This document shows positions 9,851 through 19,556 of a stretch of DNA of 64,000 nt, piece after piece. The position numbers and the translations under genes are program-made. A model generated the notes under the pieces. It did no database searches and had not been told where the DNA came from. It saw only the letters and a program-made list of their open reading frames with translations. Origin of the DNA: Lachnospiraceae bacterium (GTDB lineage Bacteria > Bacillota_A > Clostridia > Lachnospirales > Lachnospiraceae); assembly GCA_017620345.1 (NCBI GenBank), contig JAFZQP010000111.1, forward strand, positions 1-64,000, in the 5' to 3' direction. The first letter of the stretch is position 1. Each line of letters opens with the position of its first letter.

Positions 9851-10901
9851 CCATTACCTTCCTTACAGCCTCAATAAGTCTTACATTATCCTCATGACAG
9901 CGGACTGCAATGCGGTAAAAGCCGTCATCAAGTCCATTAAAATCTTCGCATTTGCGGATCAGTATCCCTTTATCCAGGAGCATTTCATACAGACCCCTTA
10001 AACCTTTTATGAGAATGAAAACGGTATCGCTTTCATATACCTTAAACCCCAGCCCTGAAAACTCCCTTATCAGAAAACTTCGTTCTTTCCGGATATACTC
10101 TACTGATCTGTTTAAATAATCTGAGTTCTCCAGAATATCGGAACATGCCTTTATTAACTCAGTCGCTGCAGAGGACAGATTCCATTCCGGAAAATAAGGT
10201 ATCAGTCTGTTTATGTTATGCTCGGTTGACATAACATATCCCATCCTTATACCCGGAAGAGCAAAACTCTTCGTATACGAACTGACGATATAAACATTAT
10301 CAAATCTGTTCAGGATATCCATGACCGGCATCGGATCATCGACCGACCTGTCGGAAAGATGATAAAAACTCCTGTCATACAATACCGTTATATAACATCT
10401 GTTTGCTTTTTCAAGTATTGTATACATCAGCTCGTAATCCATTGATTTTCCAATAGGATTGACCGGATCCTGGATGTATAATATATCAATATCATTCGTT
10501 ATTGTATCAGGCAGATCGTCCGTTATCCCGAATCCTTTTTCCTCGCTCAAAAAAGCCCTTCTGATCTCACAGCCGCCCCGGGTACTAAGAGCATTTTCAT
10601 AACCGCTGTAGCACGGTTCTATCAGAAGAGCCGTTTTAGGTGCCGTCATCAAAGTGATCACCTTAATGATCTCCGACGCCCCGTTCCCTGCATATACGCA
10701 TTCCGGTACGAGCCCGTTTGCCTGCGCCAGAGCCTTTCTTACATCCCGTTGTAAAATATCCGGGTAACGTACGGCATTTGCCGTCCCTTCTTCCATCGCC
10801 CGGCGTATCCTCTCTTCTGTCCCGCCGTCACGCGGATAAGGGTTCAGGTTCACTGAAAAATCGATATCAACCCTGTTACCGTATATATCACCACCGTGCA
10901 T
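9825..10901 (-). CDS. cobD: CobD-type pyridoxal-phosphate enzyme (L-threonine-O-3-phosphate decarboxylase)
   Basis: Class I/II aminotransferase fold of 358 residues; probably supplies (R)-1-amino-2-propanol phosphate for the nucleotide loop. The PLP lysine is in SSYTKSFALPGIRMGY, the PLP-ring Asp in VLYDRSFYHL, and the Asn site is DPVNPIG instead of the common NPNNPTG. The gene sits between cbiB and cbiC, the genes for the step that uses the product and for late ring synthesis. HisC-like aminotransferases are close relatives, so context decides the call. Confidence 0.85.
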   Translation of the reverse strand: MHGGDIYGNRVDIDFSVNLNPYPRDGGTEERIRRAMEEGTANAVRYPDILQRDVRKALAQANGLVPECVYAGNGASEIIKVITLMTAPKTALLIEPCYSGYENALSTRGGCEIRRAFLSEEKGFGITDDLPDTITNDIDILYIQDPVNPIGKSMDYELMYTILEKANRCYITVLYDRSFYHLSDRSVDDPMPVMDILNRFDNVYIVSSYTKSFALPGIRMGYVMSTEHNINRLIPYFPEWNLSSAATELIKACSDILENSDYLNRSVEYIRKERSFLIREFSGLGFKVYESDTVFILIKGLRGLYEMLLDKGILIRKCEDFNGLDDGFYRIAVRCHEDNVRLIEAVRKVMDELRAYKT

Positions 10902-11824
10902 ACTGCCTCCGTACCAAGCATCAATACAGTCGACCGTTTAATATCTTCCGGGACGACAACTCTTCTGTCATCTCCCAGATATGGTTTTTTTACAAGGATC
11001 CCCCCATAGAACGAGTCTCCTCCGAGTCTTACTCCAAGTGCGCCTGCGCATACACTTTCAGTTTGTGCAGAATTGGGGCTCTTGTGATTTCTCCTGTCCC
11101 GGCGCCAGATCCGGTATGCATCATGCGGGCTGTATCGTTTCGAAAACAGTCCGCAGATAAATGTCGCCGCGATCATGAACAGCGCGCTCAGTCTTGAGGG
11201 AATATAGTTACAGACATCATCGGCTACTGCAGCGCATCTTCCGAAATACTCATATTTTTCATTCCGGTATCCCAGCATCGAATCCATCGTATTGACGGCT
11301 TTGTATGCAAAACCGCCCGCCGGCCCGAAAAGAGCCGTATACAGCAGCGGCGCTATAACACCGTCCGACGTATTCTCTGCCACTGTTTCAACCGCTGCTC
11401 TTGTTATTCCGGCTTCAACAAGATCCTTTGTATCTCTTCCGACGATCATGGACAGGTCATACCTTGCCTGTTCGATGTTTCCGGTCTCAAGATCACGCTG
11501 GACCTTGATACTCTCCTTCCGTAAGCTTCCTGCCGCAAGAACAAAGTATGTCATGATCGTTTCAGCAACTGTTCCGATCAGCAGTCCCTTCTCATATCCG
11601 GCAAGTATAATTGCAGCAGATATCGCGGTAACTGTCAGGAACACGGCTGACCAAAGTACCGTTCCGGACAATAAGGCATAGTGCCCTTCGCGCCTGTGCA
11701 GTTTTCTCTCCAATATACCTATAAGATCTCCGATCAGACGGATCGGGTGCCATCTTACATGAGGGTCGGCGATCAGTACATCAAGTATTACGGCCGACGC
11801 CAAAGCGGTCATATGACAGACCAT
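10850..11824 (-). CDS. cbiB: Adenosylcobinamide-phosphate synthase CbiB
   Basis: Integral membrane enzyme joining aminopropanol (phosphate) to adenosylcobyrate. Signatures are LDVLIADPHVRWHPIRLIG near the N-terminus and AENTSDGVIAPLLY and AVNTMDSMLGYR in the middle, with several hydrophobic segments. I prefer the ATG at 11824, which has AAAGGA 5 nt upstream; the ATG at 11839 has no such site. It overlaps cobC and cobD at its two ends. Confidence 0.92.
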   Translation of the reverse strand: MVCHMTALASAVILDVLIADPHVRWHPIRLIGDLIGILERKLHRREGHYALLSGTVLWSAVFLTVTAISAAIILAGYEKGLLIGTVAETIMTYFVLAAGSLRKESIKVQRDLETGNIEQARYDLSMIVGRDTKDLVEAGITRAAVETVAENTSDGVIAPLLYTALFGPAGGFAYKAVNTMDSMLGYRNEKYEYFGRCAAVADDVCNYIPSRLSALFMIAATFICGLFSKRYSPHDAYRIWRRDRRNHKSPNSAQTESVCAGALGVRLGGDSFYGGILVKKPYLGDDRRVVVPEDIKRSTVLMLGTEAVCTVVIYTVTGLISIFQ

Positions 11825-12383
11825 GTATTCCTTTATCATAATGATCGAACCTGAGTATGAATCCTTCCAGATTTCCCGTATGGAAATCGTAGTAATCCCT
11901 TCCGGTAAGGCTGCTCATCACAGCCATGATGTTTCCGCCACTACATATGATCAGTATTTCCTTGCCTCCTGCGGCAAGCTTCATCGCATCATCAAATCCA
12001 CGCATACTCCTTCTTATGAACTCGTCTCTTGACTCTCCGCCGGGCGGTGAATCGACCATGCCGCCGATCCAGCTCCTGTATTCATCAAGCCCTTTAAGTT
12101 CATCGTATGTCCTGCCTTCAAACGAACCGAAATCCATCTCGGAAAGCCCATCTGCGATCAGCGGGTTTTTATCGGGGAACAGAACTGACGCCGTATTTAT
12201 GCACCGCCTTTGCGGGCCCGAGATCACGACCGGATCACACAGGATGCCACGGATCTGATCTGACACTTGAAGGATATCGGAATCCTTCTCACGTGTGATA
12301 TCTTCATCGCTTCGAAATCCAATGTATCTTCCGGCCAGATTGCCGGCAGTTGCGGCATGTCTTAGCAGAATACAGGTTATCAT
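11781..12383 (-). CDS. cobC: CobC-like histidine phosphatase (alpha-ribazole phosphatase family), active site altered
   Basis: A 200-residue phosphoglycerate-mutase-fold protein in the position of alpha-ribazole-5'-phosphate phosphatase. It begins MITCILLRHAATAGN (RHA in place of RHG) and keeps SGPQRRC and the acidic segment LSEMDFGSFEGR. The second catalytic histidine expected in the (S/V)HGG motif is replaced: the sequence reads ICSGGNIMAV. Either it is impaired, uses another residue, or has a different role. It overlaps cobS by 4 nt. Confidence 0.8.
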   Translation of the reverse strand: MITCILLRHAATAGNLAGRYIGFRSDEDITREKDSDILQVSDQIRGILCDPVVISGPQRRCINTASVLFPDKNPLIADGLSEMDFGSFEGRTYDELKGLDEYRSWIGGMVDSPPGGESRDEFIRRSMRGFDDAMKLAAGGKEILIICSGGNIMAVMSSLTGRDYYDFHTGNLEGFILRFDHYDKGIHGLSYDRFGVGRNT

Positions 12384-13174
12384 AGTCCGCCCATGGGGAA
12401 CACGAGCATCGCAAGCGAAAGCATCACACCCGTGACTATTTCACTCATCACTATATAGTAACCTGCTGTATCTCCCGTTACTCCTCCGAAGTTCTTCATG
12501 ACCATTCTTTTATATATGACAGTCACCAGAGCAAACGATATGATCTGGGCGATCGCATAGATCACAAAATAATATGCCATAAGTGCAAGAGGAATTATAA
12601 CAAAACAGGCAAGCACTATCACATCCCCCGTCTTAATCCCACTCTTCTCAGCCGTGATCATTCCATCTTCCTTTGCGTTAATTATGTAAACCGATGTGAG
12701 TGCCGCCATCGCTCTTGATATAACAAACACTGCTCCCAGAAACAGAATGACCGGAATATCCCATAACAGCTGCATATACATTACCAGTCCGGTGGAAAAG
12801 ACCATAAGCATCACGGCTGTTACAAGCCCCGTAACGGCGAATGCGCCGATATGCGGGTCCTTCAGTATCTCCAGTTTCTTTTCGCGGTCGGCGTATGACC
12901 TGAGTGCATCTGCCGTATCCATAAAGCCGTCCGCGTGAAATCCTCCGGTCACAAGTAAAGGCACGGCAGTCACAATGACTGCACCTGCAAAAACCGGACA
13001 TTTCAGCAGGTCAAGCAGATAAGCAAGCCCAAACATAACAACTGCTATCAATACTCCCACAAGTGGGAGTGGCGTTATAGCGCCCTCAATATCGTCACCT
13101 GCCCACGAATGTGGGACCGGTATCCTTGAATACAGTGAAAAAGCAGCCAGGATCTTTTTTATCATCTTCATCAC
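12380..13174 (-). CDS. cobS: Adenosylcobinamide-GDP ribazoletransferase (cobalamin synthase) CobS
   Basis: Membrane enzyme that attaches alpha-ribazole (phosphate) to AdoCbi-GDP. The start region FSLYSRIPVPHSW and the acidic motif GGFHADGFMDTADAL are diagnostic, and GVTGDTAGYYIVMSE lies near the C-terminus. There are about six hydrophobic segments in 264 residues. It stands 8 nt after cobU. Confidence 0.94.
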   Translation of the reverse strand: MMKMIKKILAAFSLYSRIPVPHSWAGDDIEGAITPLPLVGVLIAVVMFGLAYLLDLLKCPVFAGAVIVTAVPLLVTGGFHADGFMDTADALRSYADREKKLEILKDPHIGAFAVTGLVTAVMLMVFSTGLVMYMQLLWDIPVILFLGAVFVISRAMAALTSVYIINAKEDGMITAEKSGIKTGDVIVLACFVIIPLALMAYYFVIYAIAQIISFALVTVIYKRMVMKNFGGVTGDTAGYYIVMSEIVTGVMLSLAMLVFPMGGL

Positions 13175-13182
13175 AATACCTC

Positions 13183-13701
13183 TTATTCTCTTGAACGTCC
13201 TCTTACCATCACGACTATCCTGTCATTTACTGCCTTAAGCAGCCTCTTGTACAGTGCCGTCTCATTATCATCATCTTCATCCGGTTCGTATTCGGATGAC
13301 ACGACGACAAGAACTCCTACCTTATCATCAAGTTCGGATATCATAGCCAGAACATGCCCGGCAAACCTGTCCGTCATGTTTTCCTCATCTGTCATCAAAG
13401 GTTCATACCACTCGTCTTCATGCATCGCATTGCCGACAAGATTCGCAACACATTCAAGAAGCACAACACAATTCCCGGGATCGTCCATGTATTTAGTTGC
13501 TTCTTCGATCCGGTAGGGTATCTCTATCGTAACAAATCCCTTGTCTTTTCGCATCAAGCGGTGTTTTTTAACACGCCTGCTTCCGGCTTCGTCGCATACC
13601 TTCATCGTTGCAAGATAATATGGCTTAAGTCCTGTGCGCAGTGCGATCTCTTCGGCCTTTGCACTTTTTCCGCTGCCCTGTCCGCCTATGACTGCGATCA
13701 T
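13183..13701 (-). CDS. cobU: Bifunctional adenosylcobinamide kinase / GTP:adenosylcobinamide-phosphate guanylyltransferase CobU
   Basis: Activates cobinamide for loop assembly. The P-loop reads GGQGSGKS near residue 6, and the guanylylated His is probably the one in KKHRLMRKDKGF near residue 47. At 172 residues it is normal. The start overlaps the cobT stop by 4 nt. Confidence 0.93.
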   Translation of the reverse strand: MIAVIGGQGSGKSAKAEEIALRTGLKPYYLATMKVCDEAGSRRVKKHRLMRKDKGFVTIEIPYRIEEATKYMDDPGNCVVLLECVANLVGNAMHEDEWYEPLMTDEENMTDRFAGHVLAMISELDDKVGVLVVVSSEYEPDEDDDNETALYKRLLKAVNDRIVVMVRGRSRE

Positions 13702-14780
13702 ACGGAAAACCTCTCGTATCTTGCGATATCCGTTTCTTCAAAACGGGTTCCCCCGTTATAAAGTGACATTATCATATCGATCAACGGAAACAGCATAACT
13801 GCTCCGGTTCCTTCGCCCAGCGCCATATCCGCATCTATGACAGGAAAGAGGCCCATCATATCAAGCGCCCTGCTGCACGCCTCTCTTCCTCTGTGTGATG
13901 CGATCATATAGTCTCTGCATCCGGGCACGATCATGTCAGCGGCAAGTGCGGAAACCGCGCTTATCGCACCGTCGATCACAACGGGTATATGGTATAAGGC
14001 TCCCCCTATGAAAAGCCCGGCAAGACCCGCGATATCAAGCCCCCCTACAGCGGACAGTGCAGATAATGCATAGTCTCTTCCGGGTTCTGATACCGGTCGG
14101 TCAAGTCCATGGATCTTAAGGGAGCGTTCTATCACATTGATCTTTCTCTTAAGTCCGTCATCTGACAGACCCGCTCCTCTTCCCGTAACATCCTCGGGAT
14201 CTTCTCCGGTCAGTGCACAGAAAAGCGCCGCCGATGTCGTTGTATTTCCGATCCCCATCTCACCCGTTGCAATGATGCCGGTCCCGATATCACTGCAATA
14301 CTTAGCCATATCAATTCCGGCTCCTATTGCATCAAGACACATTTTTTGCGTCATCGCAGCCTCTACCGCGATATTTCCCGTCCCCCCTGCTATCCTGCGG
14401 TCAACGAGTCCGGAGATCTTTTCATCCGAATCTATCCCTATATCCACCGGGATTATCCTGACCGGATATCCCGCTGTCATGGTACAGACTGTACTTGCGC
14501 TTTCTGCCATGAGTTTTGCAACGGATGCCGTGACCGCACTGTCCGACTGGGATACTCCTTCTCTGACCACCCCGTTATCGGCGCACATTATCACAAGGGA
14601 TTTTTGCGAAACATCCGGTTTTATTGTTCCCTGTATCGCAGCTATCCTGCATATCATATCCTCAAAGCGCCCGAGACCGTCGACAGGCTTAGCCAGGCTG
14701 TCAAAGAATTCCTTAGCGTTCTTGTATACATCCCCGGAAGGCTTTTGTATTTTTATATCAAACAGTTCATTTTCCGTCAT
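13698..14780 (-). CDS. cobT: Nicotinate-nucleotide:dimethylbenzimidazole phosphoribosyltransferase CobT
   Basis: Makes alpha-ribazole phosphate from the lower-ligand base. Signatures are MCADNGVVREGVSQSD, GEMGIGNTTTSAAL and the catalytic Glu in MALGEGTGAV near the C-terminus. The ATG at 14780 has AGGA 7 nt upstream and gives 360 residues; the longer frame from 14819 lies inside cbiP. The lower ligand is not shown by the sequence: no bza genes are in the window. Confidence 0.94.
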   Translation of the reverse strand: MTENELFDIKIQKPSGDVYKNAKEFFDSLAKPVDGLGRFEDMICRIAAIQGTIKPDVSQKSLVIMCADNGVVREGVSQSDSAVTASVAKLMAESASTVCTMTAGYPVRIIPVDIGIDSDEKISGLVDRRIAGGTGNIAVEAAMTQKMCLDAIGAGIDMAKYCSDIGTGIIATGEMGIGNTTTSAALFCALTGEDPEDVTGRGAGLSDDGLKRKINVIERSLKIHGLDRPVSEPGRDYALSALSAVGGLDIAGLAGLFIGGALYHIPVVIDGAISAVSALAADMIVPGCRDYMIASHRGREACSRALDMMGLFPVIDADMALGEGTGAVMLFPLIDMIMSLYNGGTRFEETDIARYERFSV

Positions 14781-16236
14781 GGCATATCCTGTATATTCTG
14801 CGCATGTCGATATTGTCACGTATCAGATCGGCAAGGCGGTCATATTGCTGCTGTTTGTACGTATCCATGTCGATGATCCGCGATGTATCTATATTTTTCC
14901 CCGATGCCTTGCAAATACACCCTACAACGGCACATGCCATTTCCCGGTTGTCAAACAGACCGTGCACATATGTACCGTATATGTTTTTCCTGCAATATCC
15001 ACTGCCTGATGTAAACTCCGAAAGCTCCTCACACGCTGCAGTCCTTCCCATGTGTATCTCATAGCCCTTTACCGGGCACCCTTTTGTGCCGGACAATATG
15101 CCGGTCGGATCGGATACGATACCTTCATATACAGACTGTGTCTTCGTATCCTCCAGCACCGTTTCGACAGGAAGCAGTCCAAGGCCTTGAACACTCCCGC
15201 CGCTTTCCGTATTATCCGGATCGGATATCGATCTTCCGAGCATCTGATATCCGCCGCATATACCGATTATGGCCGTTCCGAGATCTGCCTCTTCTTTTAT
15301 CCTGTCGGAAAATCGCGTATCATCCAGCCATCTCATATCCTCAACGGTATTCTTCGTTCCGGGTATAACGATCAGATCAGGGGTACCTATATCCGAAGGC
15401 GCAGAAACGAACCTTACCGATATGTCCCGGACCTGATCGAATACAGCAAGATCCGTGTAGTTTGAAATATGCGGCAGCCTGATGACCGCTATATCAACGG
15501 ACATTCTTTTTCTTACGCCAAACCTTTCCGTCAGCGAATCCTCTTCATCAATGTTGATATCCGCATAGGGAACCGTTCCAAGAACAGGACAGTTTGCGCG
15601 TTGCTCGAGCATCTCTATACCCGGACGGAGAAGCTTTTCATCACCCCTGAACTTATTGATTATAAGTCCCTTTATACGTTTCCTTTCGCTTTCTTCAAGA
15701 AGATCGAGTGTGCCGATCAGTTGTGCGAACACACCACCCCTGTCTATATCGCCTACGAGCAGTACCTGCGCATCCGTCATTTCGGCAAGACCCATGTTGA
15801 CTATATCATTTTCCTTAAGGTTGATCTCCGCCGGAGATCCCGCACCTTCTATGACAACTATATCATACCTGCTGTTCAGCCTGTCAAAAGCATCGTTTAT
15901 CACCGGGATCAGTCCGGTCTTGTATTTAAAGTATTCCGAGGCGCTCATGTTTCCTACGGCTTTTCCCATCACTACAACCTGAGAGCCGCTGTTCGACACA
16001 GGTTTCAGCAGTATCGGGTTCATGCAGACATCGGGACTGATCCCGCAGCACTCGGCCTGAACGACCTGGGCTCTTCCCATCTCAAGACCGTCTGCGGTGA
16101 CATATGAATTATTCGACATATTCTGGGACTTGAACGGGGCAACCCTGTACCCGTCCTGTGCAAACACCCTGCACAGTCCGGCAGCGATCAGGCTTTTTCC
16201 CACGTTCGACATAGTGCCCACTATCATCAGAACCAT
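14767..16236 (-). CDS. cbiP: Cobyric acid synthase CbiP
   Basis: Glutamine-dependent amidation of four side chains of adenosylcobyrinate diamide. The 489-residue protein has the ATPase site MIVGTMSNVGKS, the CbiP segment FKSQNMSNNSYVT, and a glutaminase domain with Cys in IIGICGGYQMLG and His in YGTYVHGLFDN. It overlaps the ABC ATPase gene by 10 nt and cobT by 14 nt. Confidence 0.95.
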   Translation of the reverse strand: MVLMIVGTMSNVGKSLIAAGLCRVFAQDGYRVAPFKSQNMSNNSYVTADGLEMGRAQVVQAECCGISPDVCMNPILLKPVSNSGSQVVVMGKAVGNMSASEYFKYKTGLIPVINDAFDRLNSRYDIVVIEGAGSPAEINLKENDIVNMGLAEMTDAQVLLVGDIDRGGVFAQLIGTLDLLEESERKRIKGLIINKFRGDEKLLRPGIEMLEQRANCPVLGTVPYADINIDEEDSLTERFGVRKRMSVDIAVIRLPHISNYTDLAVFDQVRDISVRFVSAPSDIGTPDLIVIPGTKNTVEDMRWLDDTRFSDRIKEEADLGTAIIGICGGYQMLGRSISDPDNTESGGSVQGLGLLPVETVLEDTKTQSVYEGIVSDPTGILSGTKGCPVKGYEIHMGRTAACEELSEFTSGSGYCRKNIYGTYVHGLFDNREMACAVVGCICKASGKNIDTSRIIDMDTYKQQQYDRLADLIRDNIDMRRIYRICHDGK

Positions 16237-17012
16237 GGCCTGTTACCTATCATATCCATGTTCATATCCCCGAGCCTGTACAGCTTTCTTATGAACCCTT
16301 CCTCAAATACTTCCCGTGGCGAGCCTATACGCATTACCTGTCCGTCTCCTACCGCCACGACCACATCAGCCAGTCTCATTGCCACCTCGGGCTCATGGAT
16401 CGACATCAGTACCGCAACACCTTTATCTGTTGCAAGCTTTCTTATCCTGGTCAGGATATCTATCTTATATCTTATATCAAGATAGGAAGTCGGCTCATCA
16501 AGTACCAGGACTTTCGGTTCCTGACATATGGATCTTGCCAGCAGCACCCGCTGTCTCTGTCCGTCACTGATGTTCGTGAACAGTTTTTCGGCTATATCCT
16601 CTGTTTCGGTAAACGCTATCGCCTCATTCACCTTCATGTGATCTTCGTCAGAGAGCCTTCCGAACATTCCGGTATACGGATATCTTCCGCTTTCTATAAC
16701 CCGCCTGCATGTCATCAGTTCCGGACGGATCGATTCCGTCATGACCATGGACAGCTTCGATGCGATCTCTTTAATATGCATGTCATCCCTGTCCTTATCG
16801 CCTATCATGACAACTCCGGCCCGTGCAGGGAGCTGTCCTGTCACGGTCTTAAGAAGTGTTGATTTTCCGCTTCCGTTCGGACCTATGAGTGCCACGATAT
16901 TACCGGCCTTAACACTTACCGTAATATTCTTTACTATATCTTTGTCGTATCCGATCGTCAGATCTTTTGTACGAAGGTCATCCACTTGCCGTTCCTCATC
17001 ATTTATGTTCAT
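16227..17012 (-). CDS. ABC transporter ATP-binding protein, BtuD-type (corrinoid uptake)
   Basis: FecE/BtuD-like ATPase of 261 residues: Walker A GPNGSGKST near residue 43, signature SDGQRQRVLLAR (first residue Ser, usually the S of SGGQ-like motifs) and Walker B VLVLDEPTS, followed by SIHEP. It overlaps the permease gene by 4 nt. Its place inside a B12-riboswitch operon makes a corrinoid (or a cobalt precursor) the likely cargo; siderophore importers look alike. Confidence 0.88.
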   Translation of the reverse strand: MNINDEERQVDDLRTKDLTIGYDKDIVKNITVSVKAGNIVALIGPNGSGKSTLLKTVTGQLPARAGVVMIGDKDRDDMHIKEIASKLSMVMTESIRPELMTCRRVIESGRYPYTGMFGRLSDEDHMKVNEAIAFTETEDIAEKLFTNISDGQRQRVLLARSICQEPKVLVLDEPTSYLDIRYKIDILTRIRKLATDKGVAVLMSIHEPEVAMRLADVVVAVGDGQVMRIGSPREVFEEGFIRKLYRLGDMNMDMIGNRPWF

Positions 17013-18007
17013 CTTCTTCGCCTTATCATAACAGCGATCACGACAGGTACAAGAAGTACCGCAGTCACCGAGCTGATCGACACTTCTGTCGGTGCGAAAA
17101 GTGTCCGTGCAAGGCAGTCACACATAAGTGTTATAAGAGCTCCTGTCATAAAACACCCCGGTATCATCACAGATGGTTCACTTGTCTTTGTCATTGCCTT
17201 GAACAGATGCGGTACAGCGATACCTACAAATGATATCGGTCCGGCAAAAGCCGTAACTGTCGCTGCCAGTCCGCTTGAAATAAGTATGAGCGCCACACGC
17301 AGCAATCTGATATTGACCCCCGCGCCCGCTGCATAAGCTTCCCCAAGTCTGTATGCGCCTATCGGCTTTATGATCATCACCGCTGCCACAACGCACATTC
17401 CGACGATCACCGTCATTATCGTAACATCCGATGCGGAAGTTCCCGAAAGGCTTCCCATTGACCAGTTATGAAGGTTAACTATATTTGAATCATCGGCAAA
17501 AGTCACTACAAGATCAGTTATCGCAGAACATATATATCCTGTCATTATCCCGCAGACCACAAGGATCCCCATGCTCCTTGCCCGAAATGAGATCACAAGA
17601 ACAAAGCCCATTGACAAAAGAGCACCTATAAAAGCTGCAGCCACCAGAAGGAGCGATCCGGGCCTTACCTGTCTTGACATCAGGAATATGAGTGCGATCG
17701 CTACCACAAGCTTAGCCCCGGAAGATATTCCCAGAACGAACGGGCCTACTATCGGATTATCAAAAAAAGTCTGAAGCATATACCCCGACAGGGCAAGCGC
17801 TCCTCCAAGTACAATGGCGGCCGCGATCCTCGGTAGCCTGATGGTTCGGACAACCTCGGCTTCCATCGATTCGATATTCTTTCCGAGAAGGATGTTTACG
17901 ACATCACTTCCTGTAATCTTAACCGTTCCCGTTATGATGTTGATATATGTCATCGCTGCAAGCGCCGCTATCACGACGGCAAACGAGATCCAACACCTTC
18001 TGTTCAT
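17009..18007 (-). CDS. FecCD/BtuC-type ABC transporter permease (corrinoid uptake)
   Basis: A 332-residue polytopic protein with about ten hydrophobic segments and the family regions RLPRIAAAIVLGGALALSG and GFVLGISSGA-like PFVLGISSGAKL, plus GPISFVGIAVPHLFK, the coupling region to the ATPase. It lies 4 nt after the binding-protein gene and probably forms the membrane core of a BtuFCD-like importer. Confidence 0.9.
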   Translation of the reverse strand: MNRRCWISFAVVIAALAAMTYINIITGTVKITGSDVVNILLGKNIESMEAEVVRTIRLPRIAAAIVLGGALALSGYMLQTFFDNPIVGPFVLGISSGAKLVVAIALIFLMSRQVRPGSLLLVAAAFIGALLSMGFVLVISFRARSMGILVVCGIMTGYICSAITDLVVTFADDSNIVNLHNWSMGSLSGTSASDVTIMTVIVGMCVVAAVMIIKPIGAYRLGEAYAAGAGVNIRLLRVALILISSGLAATVTAFAGPISFVGIAVPHLFKAMTKTSEPSVMIPGCFMTGALITLMCDCLARTLFAPTEVSISSVTAVLLVPVVIAVMIRRRR

Positions 18008-18011
18008 ATAC

Positions 18012-19556
18012 TTACCTTAATCTTGTCAAAAACGTGCATTCATCGCTGTCTTTGGCTATCTTCGTGATATCTGTGATAAAATCAGCCATTCCCGTGGTTT
18101 TCTGAAAGAAATCACTTGTAAGACAGTATACCCTTCCTTCTCTTACTGCGGAAAAATCCGCAAATATATGATTTTTCGCTATAAGATCTTCCACCGTGGA
18201 TAATTCTCCGTCTATCGTACTGTTGTATATAAGTATATCAGCATCTCTTGCTTCGGCATAAAAATCCTCTGCCTGCATATTGAAAGTTCCGGACGCTCCT
18301 TCATCCGATCCGTTTCCGGATGCCGGCAGATATCTGCATCCTGCCATTCTTATCATCTTTGCTATATAATCGTTGGGACGGCGTGTATTTATCATTCCCG
18401 CAGCCGATACCGAAAAGAACGCAATACTCCTGTCTGTTGCTGCTTCAGCTGTCACAGACTCGATCCTTGCGGATTCTTTTTCGTAAAGATCTTTTGCCTC
18501 CTCTTCCTTACCGAACAGTGTACCATATAATTTGATCCACTCAAGACGGCCTAAAGGGTCGCTTTCGTAGCTCGATGTCTCAACGATCACCGGGATACCG
18601 AGTTCTTCAAGCTTTTCCTTGACCTCCGGGTTATGGAAGATCATAGTATTTTCGATCGCAAGATCACATCCGTGTGAAAGGATCAGCTCATAATCGGGAG
18701 CCCTGTATTTTCCTGCATAGAGCATCTTTCCACTGCTCATGCGTTCTCTCGGTCCGTCAAGAAACCATCTGTCCTTTGTCAAAGCGCAAAATCCGATATC
18801 ATCAAGCGCGCCGACAGCTGATACAAGGTCCATGGCAGAAGTCGAAACGAGGTACGTTTTATCAACAGGCATATTGATAATGGTGACGTTATCCTCAATG
18901 TCTGACGGGACATCCATACCTTCGGGAACAAGCAGGTAATCACCCACGCCGTATATGCTGATATACTTATACATGCCATATTCCCGGATATCAAATCCCG
19001 TCGCATGAACGAGCTCCAGCCTGCCGGTCTGCGCAGTCCCACCGATCTTTGACGGCGCGGTATCACTTCTTATGCCGAACAGTCTTTCCTGCTCCGTATC
19101 ATCTGTATCGGCTGTCCCATCTTCCGTATCCGTATCATCCGTGTTCCATATGATCTTATACTCGATCTCATGGGGCTGACTCATGGCAAGCGTATCGCCG
19201 ATGAATTCAAACGGCTCGTCAAAACTCTCCACCGGGACCGTAAACGTTGACGGTCCTCCGGGATTTTCATTTTCATACTTCCTGCCGCCGGCTATGATAT
19301 AGTCATAATTCTCGCTGCTCCATATGAGCGTGGCATACGCTGTCCCGTCCTTATATGTGATCTTCACCGGAGACTCTACATGTGCCTTTCCCGATCCACC
19401 TTTGAACGTTATGTCAACCTCTTCGGGCGCTTGACCGACAGGTAAAGTAACCTCCTGCACCGCGCAGGAGGTTACAAAAAAGCAACATATCAGCAATAAA
19501 ACCGTTATCGCAGTTTGCTTCAGAATATCAAGGTGTGACTTTAACCTTGTGATCAT
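18012..19556 (-). CDS. Lipoprotein substrate-binding protein, BtuF-like, with extra N-terminal beta-sandwich-like domain
   Basis: A 514-residue exported lipoprotein: a hydrophobic signal ending in VTSC near residue 31. Residues of about 45-135 form an extra domain (VDITFKGGSGKAHVES to MSQPHEIEYKI) of the type seen on clostridial surface and iron/haem-associated proteins. After an acidic linker (about 140-160) comes a class III periplasmic-binding fold with IENTMIFHNPEVKEKLEELG and later segments as in BtuF/FhuD. It is first of the three importer genes and overlaps cbiK by 29 nt. Corrinoid is the likely ligand from context. Confidence 0.87.
   Translation of the reverse strand: MITRLKSHLDILKQTAITVLLLICCFFVTSCAVQEVTLPVGQAPEEVDITFKGGSGKAHVESPVKITYKDGTAYATLIWSSENYDYIIAGGRKYENENPGGPSTFTVPVESFDEPFEFIGDTLAMSQPHEIEYKIIWNTDDTDTEDGTADTDDTEQERLFGIRSDTAPSKIGGTAQTGRLELVHATGFDIREYGMYKYISIYGVGDYLLVPEGMDVPSDIEDNVTIINMPVDKTYLVSTSAMDLVSAVGALDDIGFCALTKDRWFLDGPRERMSSGKMLYAGKYRAPDYELILSHGCDLAIENTMIFHNPEVKEKLEELGIPVIVETSSYESDPLGRLEWIKLYGTLFGKEEEAKDLYEKESARIESVTAEAATDRSIAFFSVSAAGMINTRRPNDYIAKMIRMAGCRYLPASGNGSDEGASGTFNMQAEDFYAEARDADILIYNSTIDGELSTVEDLIAKNHIFADFSAVREGRVYCLTSDFFQKTTGMADFITDITKIAKDSDECTFLTRLR

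Noticed and set aside
11781..12383. Naming the CobC-like gene a pseudogene
   Set aside because: The frame is intact with normal length and coupling; only the second catalytic His differs, so it is kept as a coding gene.
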